Positions 33,976 through 42,934 are shown, counted from the first letter of the stretch. The stretch: 52,907 bases of DNA from Mycobacterium sp. PS03-16 (GCF_004570325.1 NZ_SPQO01000031.1:1-52907); one strand, 5' to 3'. A program made the numbers and translations. Notes: generated by a model from the sequence alone, not told the origin.

Positions 33976-34941
33976 GGGGCCGTCCGGCGGGTTCGGCCGG
34001 AACGTCACCGCCACATGCTGAAAACCCTTGAGCCGCTCGGCTTTCGCCTTTCGGGTGTAGGTGCGACGGTCGGCGGGAGTGAGCGTCACCGCATCGGTGA
34101 ACGGGGTCAGCAGCGCCCGCGGATACAGGCGGTCGACGCGCACCACATTCATCTCCGCGCACAGCACCAGGCTGACCGAGATCAGGTAGAGGAACGCCAG
34201 CAGGCCGAGCACCAGCGCGAACACCGTGTTGGTGGCGCTGGCCGAGCTGACCGTGCGCGCGACGTACCCGGCGCCGAACCACTGCAACAGCTGCCAGATC
34301 ACCGCACCGGTCAGCGCGCCGGGCAGCACGTCGCGGTAGCTCAGTTCGCGAATCGTGGTGACGCGGAACGCCACCAGCAGGATCCCGGTGTTGATCACGA
34401 TGGTCGCGATCACGATGCCGGCCGTGCCGAACAGTCCGAAGTTGTCCGCGGCGCGGGCGGTCGCGGCCAGCAGCGTCGCGGTGATCGCGGCCGAGCCGAG
34501 CACCAGCAACAGCAACAGGCTGCGGATCCGGGACCGGATCGGGTCGGGCCGCACGTTGCGGGGCACCGCCCACACGGTGTTCATCGCGTTCTGCACGGCC
34601 TGGCCGATCCCCGAGCCGCCGTACAGCGCGCCCAGGATGCCGACGACGACGGCGGCCACCCCGCCGCTGAGCTGCTCGGGCCGGGCCAGCTGTTCACCGA
34701 TCAGCGGGAACTGGCTGACCGTGGCCTCCACCACCTGCTGCTGCAGCTCGGGACGCCCGACCAGCACCACACCGAGCACCGTGGTCAGCAACAGCAGCAG
34801 CGGGAACAGCGAGACGAACGCGTAGTAGGTGATCAGCGCGGCGAGATAGCCGCCCTGGTCGTCGACGTACTTGTAGAGCACCGCGAGCGCGTACCCCAGC
34901 GCACGGCTGCGCTGCTGCAGTCTGTCCAGCCAAGCGATCAC
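33775..34941 (-). CDS. YihY/virulence factor BrkB family membrane protein with unusual antisense tail
   Basis: 388 residues from a GTG at 34941, which has AGAGGTGGGG upstream. Six hydrophobic helices fill the first 270 residues, with the family motifs AALITYYAFVSLFPLLLLL near 35-53, ALYGGSGIGQAVQNAMNTVW near 105, YRDVLPGALTGAVIWQLLQ near 200 and NTVFALVLGLLAFLYLISVSLVLCAEMN near 240. The old name ribonuclease BN is incorrect for this family; the function is unknown. After RPNPPDGPSGPEQ (about 320) the frame continues for some 67 residues antisense to the NCS2 permease, giving a hydrophilic acidic tail. The family normally ends near here, so the tail may be real overlap or a lost stop codon. 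Confidence 0.85.
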   Translation of the reverse strand: MIAWLDRLQQRSRALGYALAVLYKYVDDQGGYLAALITYYAFVSLFPLLLLLTTVLGVVLVGRPELQQQVVEATVSQFPLIGEQLARPEQLSGGVAAVVVGILGALYGGSGIGQAVQNAMNTVWAVPRNVRPDPIRSRIRSLLLLLVLGSAAITATLLAATARAADNFGLFGTAGIVIATIVINTGILLVAFRVTTIRELSYRDVLPGALTGAVIWQLLQWFGAGYVARTVSSASATNTVFALVLGLLAFLYLISVSLVLCAEMNVVRVDRLYPRALLTPFTDAVTLTPADRRTYTRKAKAERLKGFQHVAVTFRPNPPDGPSGPEQALDPGAGEVDDEPGGHHPEQGADLTRAAGPGADDDPGDEPDADTVGDRVTERHGRNGQHDR

Positions 34942-35022
34942 CGTGCCCCACCTCTTCCGCCGGCAACCGATGCCGTCCGCCCGGCATACCCCATCTGACC
35001 GGCGCGGACACGTGCCCGGGGG

Positions 35023-35352
35023 TCAGGTGGCCCGCGAACCGTCGGCGGTGTGCACGTCGGCGAGCTCGCAGATCCCGCTGATCCGCAGCACCGGGATGAG
35101 GTACGGGTGGGCGATCACCCGCATCCGGGCCGCCTGATCGGCGTGGATCGCCAGCACGTTGACCGCGGCGCTGTCGAGGTATTCGACCGCGGCCAGGTCG
35201 ACGGTTACCGCGGCCGCGGTGTCGCCGTCGAGCAGCGCGGTGAGCGCCGCGGTGAAGTCCTCGACATTGGACAGGTCGATCTCGCCGACGGCGATCAACC
35301 GAGGGTCCCCGTCGTCGCCGCGGTCGGCGCGGACGGTGAGCTCGGTGGCCAT
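35023..35352 (-). CDS. STAS-domain anti-anti-sigma factor paired with the hybrid kinase
   Basis: 109 residues from the ATG at 35352, overlapping the hybrid kinase stop by one base (TGATG), so the two are translationally coupled. A complete single STAS domain: LTVRADRGDDGDPRLIAVGEIDLSNVEDFTAAL, then VTVDLAAVEYLDSAAVNVL with the phospho-acceptor Ser in LDSAAV near residue 62, then MRVIAHPYLIPVLRISGI. It should be phosphorylated by a GHKL anti-sigma kinase and dephosphorylated by a PP2C phosphatase; both activities are encoded by the upstream gene. It would therefore be the output of that sensor, freeing a sigma factor or another partner. Confidence 0.9.
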   Translation of the reverse strand: MATELTVRADRGDDGDPRLIAVGEIDLSNVEDFTAALTALLDGDTAAAVTVDLAAVEYLDSAAVNVLAIHADQAARMRVIAHPYLIPVLRISGICELADVHTADGSRAT

Positions 35353-38300
35353 CACAGGATTCTCGCGTACATCCGGACCGTCGTCCCGTCGACCCCGGAC
35401 TCGATGGACACGTCATCCATCAGACCTTCCATCAACGTGACACCGCGCCCGCGTCGCATGTCGGCGCCCGGCCGCGGCGTCTTCCACGAACCGGTGTCGG
35501 TGATCGTCAGCTCGAGCCGGTCGACGAGCGCGCTCGCGCGCAGCGTCACCGTCCCCGGTTGGTGCCGGTGACCGTGCTCGATCGCATTGGCGACCGCCTC
35601 GCCGGCCGCGATCAGCACGTTCATCGCCTGCTCGGGACTCAGCCCGGCCCGGCTCAGCCAGGAGCGCAGTGCCGAGCGGGAACCCGCGAGTTCGTCGGAG
35701 CGCGCCGGGAACACCGTGTCCAGCGGTGCGGGCTGCCGGTACAGCAGCAGCGCCACGTCGTCCTGGTAGCCGCCGTCGGGCGCCAGCGTGCCCATCAGGT
35801 TGTCGGCGATGTGGTCGAGGGCGTCGGAGCGGCCGTCGTGCACCAATCCCGCCGCCCGGCCGATCCCCTGGTCCAGGGGTGCGCGGCGGCGCTCCACCAG
35901 ACCGTCGGTGTAGAGCAGCAACGTGGCCCGGGCCGGCAGGGTGACGCGGGCCTCGGGTCGCGGCTCGGCGGAGCGCAACGCGAGCGCGAACCCGCGGGCG
36001 TCGTCGAGGAGGCGACGCGAGCCGTCCGCACCGACGAGGATCGGCGGCGGGTGCCCGGCGCTGGAGTACACCAGTTCACCCGTATCGGGGGTGAGCACCG
36101 CGCAACACACGGTGGTGCAGCGTGCCCCCGGCAACCGGGCGGCGAAGCTGTCGAGTGCGGTGAGCGCCGCAGCCGGGCTCGGATTCTCCAGTAGCAGCGC
36201 CCGGCACGCGCTGCGCAGCTGGCCCATCACCGTGGCGGCCGCGAGATCGTGCCCGACGCAGTCCCCGACGATCATCGCGATACGCCCGTCGTCGAGGTCC
36301 ACCACGTCGTACCAGTCACCGCCGACCTGCAGCGGCGGGCTGGCGGGGTGGTAGCGCACCGCGAAACCGCCGGGCAGCATGGCCGGACCGAGGATCGCGT
36401 GCTGAAGGGTCAGCGCGGTCTCGCGCTGCTGGTCGAGCTGGTGCACCCGGTGCAATCCCTGTCCCAGGCGGCCGGCCAGCACCGACAGCAGCGTGTCGTC
36501 CTCCGGCGTGAACGGACGCTGCTCGGCGAGTTCGATCCACAGCACCAGGACGCCGCGCGGATGTTGCAGGCCGATCGCGGCGGTGCCGTGCTCGTCGGTG
36601 TTGCTGGTCAGCGAATCCACCTCGCGCACAGCGGTGATGGTGGCGCGGTGCCGTTCAGGCAGCTCCTCCCACTGCACGGGCTCCCCGGCGCAGATCACGT
36701 CGACGACCTCGGCCGAGGTGGACACGTGCTGGGTGCGGAACGTGATCGCCAGAACGCGGCGCGCCTGCCACACCTGCAGCAGTTCCTCGGTGGCGGCGCG
36801 CAGGGCGCCGTCGACGGTGTCGGCGTCGGCGAGCTGTGCGTTCAACGCCGCCAGGGCGTTCTCGCGCTGCACCCGGTAGTGCTCGGCGGTGACGTCGCGG
36901 AAGGTGCCCACGATCACCCGGCGGCCGGTGTCGGGATCCTCGGCGGGGTTGAAGCTGACGTTGATCCACAGCCGGTGCCCGTCCCGATGGGTGACCGGAA
37001 ACGTGTACTGCCCGCGGGTGCGGGACAGCGCCCCCGTGAGCGCCGTGCTGGTCTGCCGGTACCCCTCCGGGTCGGTGTCGGGGTCAGGCCACCACGGTTG
37101 CACCGGTTGGTACGGCAGCCCCTCCGGGCCGTAGCCGAGGATGTCGGTGAAGGCGGTGTTGATCTCGATCACCGCACCGCTCTCGTCGCAGACGAAGAAC
37201 GCCTCCTGCAGGGAATCGATCAGCGCCGTGCGCCACCGGCTGTGATGGTTGCGCAGCCGGGCCAGCGCGACGTTCGCGCGCACCCGGGCGAGCAGTTCGG
37301 CCGCGGCGAACGGTTTGACCAGGTAGTCGTCGGCGCCGGCGGCCAGGCCTTCGATCGAGGCCTCCTGCCCGGCGCGGGCGGACAGCAGCAGCACCGGCAA
37401 GCCGACGGTGCGCGGGTCGGTGCGCAACGCCGCCACCAGCCCGAGGCCGTCCAGATCCGGCATCATCACATCGCTGATGATCAGGTCCGGCGGATCCGCG
37501 CGCACCGACTCCAGGGCCTGTCGCCCGTCGGTCACGGCGCTGACCGTGTACCCGGCGCCACGCAGGAGGTTGGTCAGGTAGTCGCGCATGTCCGCGTTGT
37601 CGTCGGCCACGAGCACCCGGGTGGCGGAGGTGGCGGTCCCGACGGCCGGGGTCAGTTCCGGTGCGGCGGGCGATGTGTCCGGGTCGGTCGGCAGCCAGCG
37701 CAGCGCCTCCTGCACATAGGGGTCGGCGATGTCGGAGACCGCGGGGATGTTGCGCGGCTCCGCGATGTCCGCGGCAGGCAGATGCGCCGAACCGACGGGA
37801 AGCCGAATGGTGAACGTCGACCCGACACCCTCCTGGCTGTCGGCGGTGATCGAACCTCCGTGCAGCGCAACGAGTTCACGCACCAGCGCCAGTCCGATAC
37901 CGCTGCCCTCGCTGGAGCGCGCGCGGGCGGTCTCGATGCGGTGGAAGCGCTCGAACAGCTTCGGCATCTCGGTGGCGGGCACGCCGATACCGGTGTCGGA
38001 GACGGTGACCAGCGCGTCGGGCCCGTCGCTGCGCACCCGCACGGTCACCGAACCGTCGAAGGTGAACTTCAACGCGTTGGACAGCAGGTTGAGCAGCACC
38101 TTCTCCCACATGTCGCGGTCGATGTAGACGGGTTCGGACAGCGGTGGGCAGTCGACGACGAAGTCCAGGCCCGCCCGGTCGATCGCCGAGCGGAACACGC
38201 TGGCCAGTTCGGCGGTGACCGCGGCCAGGTCGACCGGTTCGAACCGGGCCTGCATCCGGCCGGCCTGGATCCGGGAGAAGTCGAGCAGGGTGTTGACCAG

Positions 38301-39509
38301 CTTGGCCAACCGCAATGCGTTGCGGTGCACCAGTTCCAGTTCACCGCGGGTCCGGTCGTCGAGGCGGTCGGGCGAGTTCCGCAGATCGGAGACGGGGCCG
38401 AGGATCAACGTCAGCGGCGTGCGGAACTCATGGCTGATGTTGGAGAAGAACGTGGTCTTGGCGCGGTCCAGCTCGGCGAGTTCCTCGGCCCGCTGCTGCT
38501 GCGCCCGGTAGCTGCGGGCGCTGAGGATGCCCGCGGCGATGTGCCCGGCGACCAGTTCGACGAAACCGCGGTAGGCCGCGTCGATGCGGCGGTGGCGGTT
38601 GAGCGCGGCGACGAAGAAGCCGACGGGCGTGGCCCCCTGGGAGATGAGTGGGACCACCAGCGCCTGGGTCGGCGGCGCCGCCCAGGCCCCGTGCGGCAGC
38701 CGCAGCGACTCGCCGTCGACATCCATCAGCACGGTCTCGCCGCGGGCCGGCTCGTCGACCGGCCACACCGACAAGCCCTGCGCCGGCAACGTTTCCGGTG
38801 CAGCCGGATGGCCCGGCGCGATGCCGCTGGCACCGGCGAGGTGGGCGTCACCGTGCTCGTCGAACAGATAGGTCAGCGTGAAGGGCAGATCGTGCGGATT
38901 GCGATCGAGCTGCTGGGCGCAGAAGTCCAGCAGCTCCCGCTCGGTACGCACGATGCTCGGATCCGATCCGAGATCGCGCAACGTGCTCATCCGCCGTTCA
39001 CCGATGACGCGCTCGGTGTCCTCGCTGACCACACACAGCATGCCGACGACACCGCCGGACTCGTCGTGCAGCGGGCTGTAGGAGAAGGTGTGGTAGGTCT
39101 CCTCGGAGTAACCGGACCGCTCGAGGAACAACAGCAGCCCCGCGTCCCAGGTCGCCTCGCCGGTCGACAGGACGCGATCGATCCGCGGCCCGATGTCGGG
39201 CCAGATCTCGGCCCAGACCTCGCTGGCCGGCCGGCCCAGCGCCCACGGATACTTGCGCCCCAACGTATCCCGCCGGTACGCGGCGTTACAGAAGAACGTC
39301 AGCTCCGGACCCCAGGCCATCCACATCGGGAACCGGGACGCCAGCTGGATGCTGACCGCCGTGCGCAGGCTCTGCGGCCACTCCGACGGCGGCCCGAGCG
39401 AGGTGGTGGACCAGTCGACGGCGGACAGGTCGCGGCCCACGTCGGCGTCGGCACCGACGAGCGCGGACACCGACACCGTCGGCGATTCCCGCTCTTCCGC
39501 AGCGCTCAC
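35352..39509 (-). CDS. Giant hybrid sensor: PAS, GAF, histidine kinase, receiver, PAS, GAF, PP2C phosphatase, anti-sigma kinase
   Basis: 1385 residues from a GTG at 39509 preceded by AGAGGGAGACGG; the frame is open much further upstream only as a shadow of the pucR gene. Approximate order: PAS (30-165), GAF (185-335), HisKA with His360 in SNISHEFRTPL, HATPase (460-570; DTGIGVP, GSGIGLALV), receiver (630-745; Asp680 in IISDVMMPD, Lys732), PAS (760-875), GAF-like (890-1020), SpoIIE-type PP2C (1030-1258; GGDWYD, VGDCVGHD, LYTDGL, QDDVALL) and a second HATPase of the RsbW type (1265-1380; GEAVANAIEHG, ITDTGSW). All key residues are present. It joins two-component phosphorelay to a partner switch in one chain and has no membrane helix. 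The downstream STAS gene is coupled to it. The signal is unknown. Confidence 0.93.
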   Translation of the reverse strand: MSAAEERESPTVSVSALVGADADVGRDLSAVDWSTTSLGPPSEWPQSLRTAVSIQLASRFPMWMAWGPELTFFCNAAYRRDTLGRKYPWALGRPASEVWAEIWPDIGPRIDRVLSTGEATWDAGLLLFLERSGYSEETYHTFSYSPLHDESGGVVGMLCVVSEDTERVIGERRMSTLRDLGSDPSIVRTERELLDFCAQQLDRNPHDLPFTLTYLFDEHGDAHLAGASGIAPGHPAAPETLPAQGLSVWPVDEPARGETVLMDVDGESLRLPHGAWAAPPTQALVVPLISQGATPVGFFVAALNRHRRIDAAYRGFVELVAGHIAAGILSARSYRAQQQRAEELAELDRAKTTFFSNISHEFRTPLTLILGPVSDLRNSPDRLDDRTRGELELVHRNALRLAKLVNTLLDFSRIQAGRMQARFEPVDLAAVTAELASVFRSAIDRAGLDFVVDCPPLSEPVYIDRDMWEKVLLNLLSNALKFTFDGSVTVRVRSDGPDALVTVSDTGIGVPATEMPKLFERFHRIETARARSSEGSGIGLALVRELVALHGGSITADSQEGVGSTFTIRLPVGSAHLPAADIAEPRNIPAVSDIADPYVQEALRWLPTDPDTSPAAPELTPAVGTATSATRVLVADDNADMRDYLTNLLRGAGYTVSAVTDGRQALESVRADPPDLIISDVMMPDLDGLGLVAALRTDPRTVGLPVLLLSARAGQEASIEGLAAGADDYLVKPFAAAELLARVRANVALARLRNHHSRWRTALIDSLQEAFFVCDESGAVIEINTAFTDILGYGPEGLPYQPVQPWWPDPDTDPEGYRQTSTALTGALSRTRGQYTFPVTHRDGHRLWINVSFNPAEDPDTGRRVIVGTFRDVTAEHYRVQRENALAALNAQLADADTVDGALRAATEELLQVWQARRVLAITFRTQHVSTSAEVVDVICAGEPVQWEELPERHRATITAVREVDSLTSNTDEHGTAAIGLQHPRGVLVLWIELAEQRPFTPEDDTLLSVLAGRLGQGLHRVHQLDQQRETALTLQHAILGPAMLPGGFAVRYHPASPPLQVGGDWYDVVDLDDGRIAMIVGDCVGHDLAAATVMGQLRSACRALLLENPSPAAALTALDSFAARLPGARCTTVCCAVLTPDTGELVYSSAGHPPPILVGADGSRRLLDDARGFALALRSAEPRPEARVTLPARATLLLYTDGLVERRRAPLDQGIGRAAGLVHDGRSDALDHIADNLMGTLAPDGGYQDDVALLLYRQPAPLDTVFPARSDELAGSRSALRSWLSRAGLSPEQAMNVLIAAGEAVANAIEHGHRHQPGTVTLRASALVDRLELTITDTGSWKTPRPGADMRRGRGVTLMEGLMDDVSIESGVDGTTVRMYARIL

Positions 39510-39592
39510 CCGTCTCCCTCTCGCGCGACCTGCCGCCCTCGTGTGCAGTGCAGGCTGCCCAAACCCCCGTGTGGCGAAACCCCGCCCGCGCC

Positions 39593-41218
39593 TCAGCCGC
39601 CGCGGGCCACCGCGGCGGGGTCGACCCGGCGGCGGGCGTCGAGGATCAGCATGGCCACGTGCAACGAGGTCATCGACTCCGCATCGTCGAGGTCGACGTC
39701 GAGCAGCCGGCCGATCGTGGCGAGGCGTTTGTAGAGGGCGGGCCTGCTGATGTGCAGCCGCTGCGCCAGTGCCGCCTTGTTGCCGGCCACCTCGAGGTAG
39801 CGGCGCAGCACCTCGAGGTGGGACAGGCCGCCGCCGGTGTCGTCGACCAGCAACGCCCGCAGTTCGGTCTCGGCGAACTGCTGTACCCGCGGGTCGTCGC
39901 GCAGCAGCGCGATCAGGCCGCGCAACCGGACGTCGGAGGCGCGGTAGAACGGCTGGGCGGGGCCCTGCATCGCGATCGCCACCTCGCCGACGTGGGCGGC
40001 CTCCCCGATGCCCTGGATCGCCGCGACGATCCCGGCCGCCGGGTCGCCCACCGCACACACCGATCGGGCGTTGCCGTCGATGCGCCGCAGCGCGGCGGCG
40101 AGCCGCTCGCCGAGCACGGTCAGCGCCCGCTGCCCCGCACCGCGGGCCGGGTCGAGCGCGACCAGCGCACTGATCTCGCCGTCGCGGCGGACCGAGCACA
40201 GCGCGGTGTGCCCCGCGGCGTTGACCGTGTGCGCCACCGCATCCAGCAGGGCGACGTTGTGCTGCTGCGCGGCAACCGGATCCACGTCGGGGGTGACGCG
40301 TTCCACCCGCACCACCACCGGCCGGTAGGCCGGCGCCGCGCGCAGACCCAGCGCATGGGCGCGAGCGGCGGCCTCACGTTCGTCGGTGATCCGGCCGGCC
40401 AGCACATCGTCGATCAGCCCGCTCTGCGCCTGCTGGTGCAGTCCGCTGCGATTGCGTTCGATCATCCGGTGCAGCGCCAGCGCGGCGGCCGCCCGTTCGA
40501 GCACCATCGTGGCGCGGGCCCGGTCCGCGGGCCGGCGCGGGACGATCAGCCGTCCCCACTCCTCGCCGCGCGGACCGACCGAGGTGACCGCCCACCCTTC
40601 AGCGCCGCCGTCGGCGGACGTCATCCGGGAGCGGCGCTCCCAGTCGCGCAGCAGCGTCGCGGCGGTGGCGCCGCCGGTCGCCACGGCCAGCGCCTGGTGG
40701 GCGAGGTCCTCGAGCACGACGGGTTCGGTGAGGATCCGCGCCGCGGCGTCGACGATGCCGGCCGCCGACGCCCGTTTCATGCTGAGGTCGGTGAACTCAC
40801 GGTGCACCCGCCGGTCGAACTCCACCTCGTCGTACTGGGCGGCGACGATGCGGCGGTGCACGGCCTCGGTGACGTCGACGAACTTGATCTGGCGGTGCAG
40901 CGCGACCAGCGCCAGATCGAGTCGCTCGGCGAGTGCGGCCACCGGCGCGGGCACCGCCGCGAGCGCCGTGCCGAGTTCCACCACCAGCGCGACCGCACCG
41001 GCGTCGGCGAGGCCGCGCAGGTAGCGGTCGGGGTCCTCCCGCAGGCCGGCGCCGGTCGTCAGCACCAGCTCCCCGCCGGTCAGCAGCGCCGACATGTCCG
41101 CGACGTCGCCGACGTGTACCCACCGGATCGGGTCCTGCCACCGCCGGGCGCTGAGCACCTCCGGTGCACCGCCCTGCACCACGGGCAGACCGATCACGTC
41201 GGCCACCGTAAGGACCAT
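39593..41218 (-). CDS. PucR family transcriptional regulator of the mmsA/aminotransferase operon
   Basis: 541 residues from the ATG at 41218; an upstream GTG at 41224 would add two. The N-terminal PucR domain is about 1-125 (VLTVADVIGLPVVQGGAPEVLSARR and WVHVGDVADMSALLTGGELVLTTG), the middle is GAF-like, and the C-terminal PucR helix-turn-helix is LEVLRRYLEVAGNKAALAQRLHISRPALYKRLATIGRLL near 475-513. PucR-type proteins regulate purine, GABA or beta-alanine catabolism, usually with a divergent aminotransferase or dehydrogenase. Here mmsA and a class III aminotransferase are divergent, a classic GABA/beta-alanine arrangement. No Shine-Dalgarno is visible, so the message may be leaderless. Candidate operators lie directly upstream of the start. 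Confidence 0.92.
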   Translation of the reverse strand: MVLTVADVIGLPVVQGGAPEVLSARRWQDPIRWVHVGDVADMSALLTGGELVLTTGAGLREDPDRYLRGLADAGAVALVVELGTALAAVPAPVAALAERLDLALVALHRQIKFVDVTEAVHRRIVAAQYDEVEFDRRVHREFTDLSMKRASAAGIVDAAARILTEPVVLEDLAHQALAVATGGATAATLLRDWERRSRMTSADGGAEGWAVTSVGPRGEEWGRLIVPRRPADRARATMVLERAAAALALHRMIERNRSGLHQQAQSGLIDDVLAGRITDEREAAARAHALGLRAAPAYRPVVVRVERVTPDVDPVAAQQHNVALLDAVAHTVNAAGHTALCSVRRDGEISALVALDPARGAGQRALTVLGERLAAALRRIDGNARSVCAVGDPAAGIVAAIQGIGEAAHVGEVAIAMQGPAQPFYRASDVRLRGLIALLRDDPRVQQFAETELRALLVDDTGGGLSHLEVLRRYLEVAGNKAALAQRLHISRPALYKRLATIGRLLDVDLDDAESMTSLHVAMLILDARRRVDPAAVARGG

Positions 41219-41259
41219 TGACACACTGTAAGACTTCGGCTTGATTGCGTGACACAGTG
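41219..41259. promoter_or_regulatory. Candidate PucR operator between pucR and mmsA
   Basis: TGACACACTG (41219-41228) and TGACACAGTG (41250-41259) are near-identical direct repeats whose starts are 31 bases apart, about three helical turns. Within them CACTGT (41224-41229) and ACAGTG (41254-41259) also form an inverted pair. They lie directly against the pucR start and 95-135 bases before the mmsA ATG, suiting autoregulation plus activation of mmsA. Confidence 0.5.
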
Positions 41260-41353
41260 CAGCCGTCGAGGGGCTTGCGGATACGGCAGGATCGACAGCG
41301 TCCCGCCGTGTCAACGAGGTCCGGCGCAGCCGAGAACAAGCGGAAGAAGATCG

Positions 41354-42847
41354 ATGGCAGACGTAGTACAGCACTGGAGTGGCGGCAGCCTCTTCGCAGG
41401 CACCTCGGGCGCCACCGCCGACGTCACCAACCCGGCGACCGGTCAGGTCAGCGCGCAGGTCGCGCTCGCCAGCGTCGAGGACGCCCGCACGGTGATCGAC
41501 GCCGCCGCGGCGGCCTACCCGGCGTGGCGGGACACCTCGCTGGCCAAGCGCACGCAGATTCTGTTCAACTTCCGCGAACTGCTCAACGCCCGCAAGGGCG
41601 AACTGGCCGAGCTCATCACCGCCGAACACGGCAAGGTCCTCTCCGATGCGCTGGGTGAGGTCACCCGCGGCCAGGAGGTCGTGGAATTCGCCTGCGGTAT
41701 CCCGCATCTGCTCAAGGGCGGCTTCACCGAGAACGCCTCGACCAACGTCGACGTCTACTCGATCCGCCAGCCGCTGGGCGTGGTCGGCATCATCTCGCCG
41801 TTCAACTTCCCCGCCATGGTGCCGATGTGGTTCTTCCCCATCGCGATCGCCACCGGCAACACCGTCGTGCTCAAGCCGTCGGAGAAGGATCCGTCCGCGT
41901 CGCTGTGGCTGGCCAACCTGTGGAAAGAGGCCGGCCTGCCCGACGGTGTGTTCAACGTGCTGCAGGGCGACAAGACCGCCGTCGACGAACTGCTCACCAA
42001 CCCGGCCGTCAAGTCCGTCTCGTTCGTCGGCTCCACGCCGATCGCCCAGTACGTCTACGCGACCGCCACCTCCGCGGGCAAGCGGGTTCAGGCGCTCGGC
42101 GGCGCCAAGAACCACGCCGTGATCCTGCCCGACGCCGACCTCGACCTGGCGGCGGACGCGATGATCAACGCCGGCTTCGGCTCGGCCGGGGAACGCTGCA
42201 TGGCGATCAGCGCATGCGTGGCCGTCGGCCCGATCGCCGACGACCTGGTCGCCAAGATCGCCGAGCGCGCCCAGGGCATCAAGACCGGTGACGGCACCGG
42301 CGACGCCGACATGGGTCCGCTGGTCACCAAGGCCCACCGTGACAAGGTGGCGTCCTACATCGATGCCGGCGAGAGCGACGGCGCCAAGATCGTGGTCGAC
42401 GGCCGCAGTGTGCAAGCCGACGGCGGTCAGGACGGGTTCTGGCTCGGGCCGACGCTGATCGACCATGTGAAGCCCGAGATGAGCGTGTACACCGACGAGA
42501 TCTTCGGTCCCGTGCTCTCGGTCGTGCGCGTGGAGACCTACGACGAGGCGCTGGAACTGATCAACGCCAACCCGTACGGCAACGGCACCGCGATCTTCAC
42601 CAACGACGGCGGCGCCGCCCGGCGGTTCCAGAACGAGGTCGAGGTCGGCATGGTCGGCATCAACGTGCCGATCCCGGTGCCGATGGCCTACTACAGCTTC
42701 GGCGGGTGGAAGAACTCGCTGTTCGGCGACAGCCACGCGCACGGCACCGAAGGCGTCAACTTCTTCACGCGCGGCAAGGCCATCACCCAGCGCTGGTTGG
42801 ACCCGTCCCACGGCGGCATCAACCTCGGCTTCCCGCAGAACAAGTAA
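41354..42847 (+). CDS. mmsA: Methylmalonate-semialdehyde dehydrogenase (CoA-acylating), MmsA type
   Basis: 497 residues from the ATG at 41354, with GAAGAAGA upstream; the open frame starts earlier without a ribosome site. It is an aldehyde dehydrogenase fold with the MmsA-specific catalytic segment GSAGERCMAIS (Cys282), the NAD-region motif GIISPFNFPAMVPMWFFPIAIATGNTVVLKPSE near 150 and LNVPIPVPMAYYSFGG-like ending INVPIPVPMAYYSFGGWK near 440. It converts malonate or methylmalonate semialdehyde to acetyl- or propionyl-CoA with CoA and NAD. Together with the following class III aminotransferase this gives beta-alanine or beta-aminoisobutyrate degradation, which in turn suits the purine/pyrimidine-type PucR regulator. 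An inverted repeat separates it from the aminotransferase. Confidence 0.93.
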   Translation: MADVVQHWSGGSLFAGTSGATADVTNPATGQVSAQVALASVEDARTVIDAAAAAYPAWRDTSLAKRTQILFNFRELLNARKGELAELITAEHGKVLSDALGEVTRGQEVVEFACGIPHLLKGGFTENASTNVDVYSIRQPLGVVGIISPFNFPAMVPMWFFPIAIATGNTVVLKPSEKDPSASLWLANLWKEAGLPDGVFNVLQGDKTAVDELLTNPAVKSVSFVGSTPIAQYVYATATSAGKRVQALGGAKNHAVILPDADLDLAADAMINAGFGSAGERCMAISACVAVGPIADDLVAKIAERAQGIKTGDGTGDADMGPLVTKAHRDKVASYIDAGESDGAKIVVDGRSVQADGGQDGFWLGPTLIDHVKPEMSVYTDEIFGPVLSVVRVETYDEALELINANPYGNGTAIFTNDGGAARRFQNEVEVGMVGINVPIPVPMAYYSFGGWKNSLFGDSHAHGTEGVNFFTRGKAITQRWLDPSHGGINLGFPQNK

Positions 42848-42862
42848 CCGGCCCGCGAGAGT

Positions 42863-42906
42863 ACGGTTGTTGCACGTGAAACCCGAGAGGGTCCGTCAAC
42901 AACCGT
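42863..42906. repeat. 10-base perfect inverted repeat between mmsA and aminotransferase
   Basis: ACGGTTGTTG (42863-42872) and CAACAACCGT (42897-42906) are perfectly complementary with a 24-base gap. Flanking CGAGAG and CGCTCG extend the symmetry with one mismatch. It could be a protein-binding site or an RNA stem adjusting the ratio of the two gene products, 29 bases before the downstream ATG. Confidence 0.6.
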
Positions 42907-42934
42907 GCGCTCGGCGCTACCAGAAAGTCCACTC

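Noticed and set aside
35352..40199. Longer N-terminus (230 extra residues) for the hybrid sensor
   Set aside because: The extension is antisense to pucR, Arg-rich and structureless. The GTG at 39509 has a good ribosome site and a natural PAS start.
39593..42811. A 1072-codon open frame on the minus strand spanning mmsA and pucR
   Set aside because: Its first half is antisense to the clearly real mmsA gene and has no protein pattern. Only the part from 41218 on is PucR. High-GC third positions keep antisense frames open.
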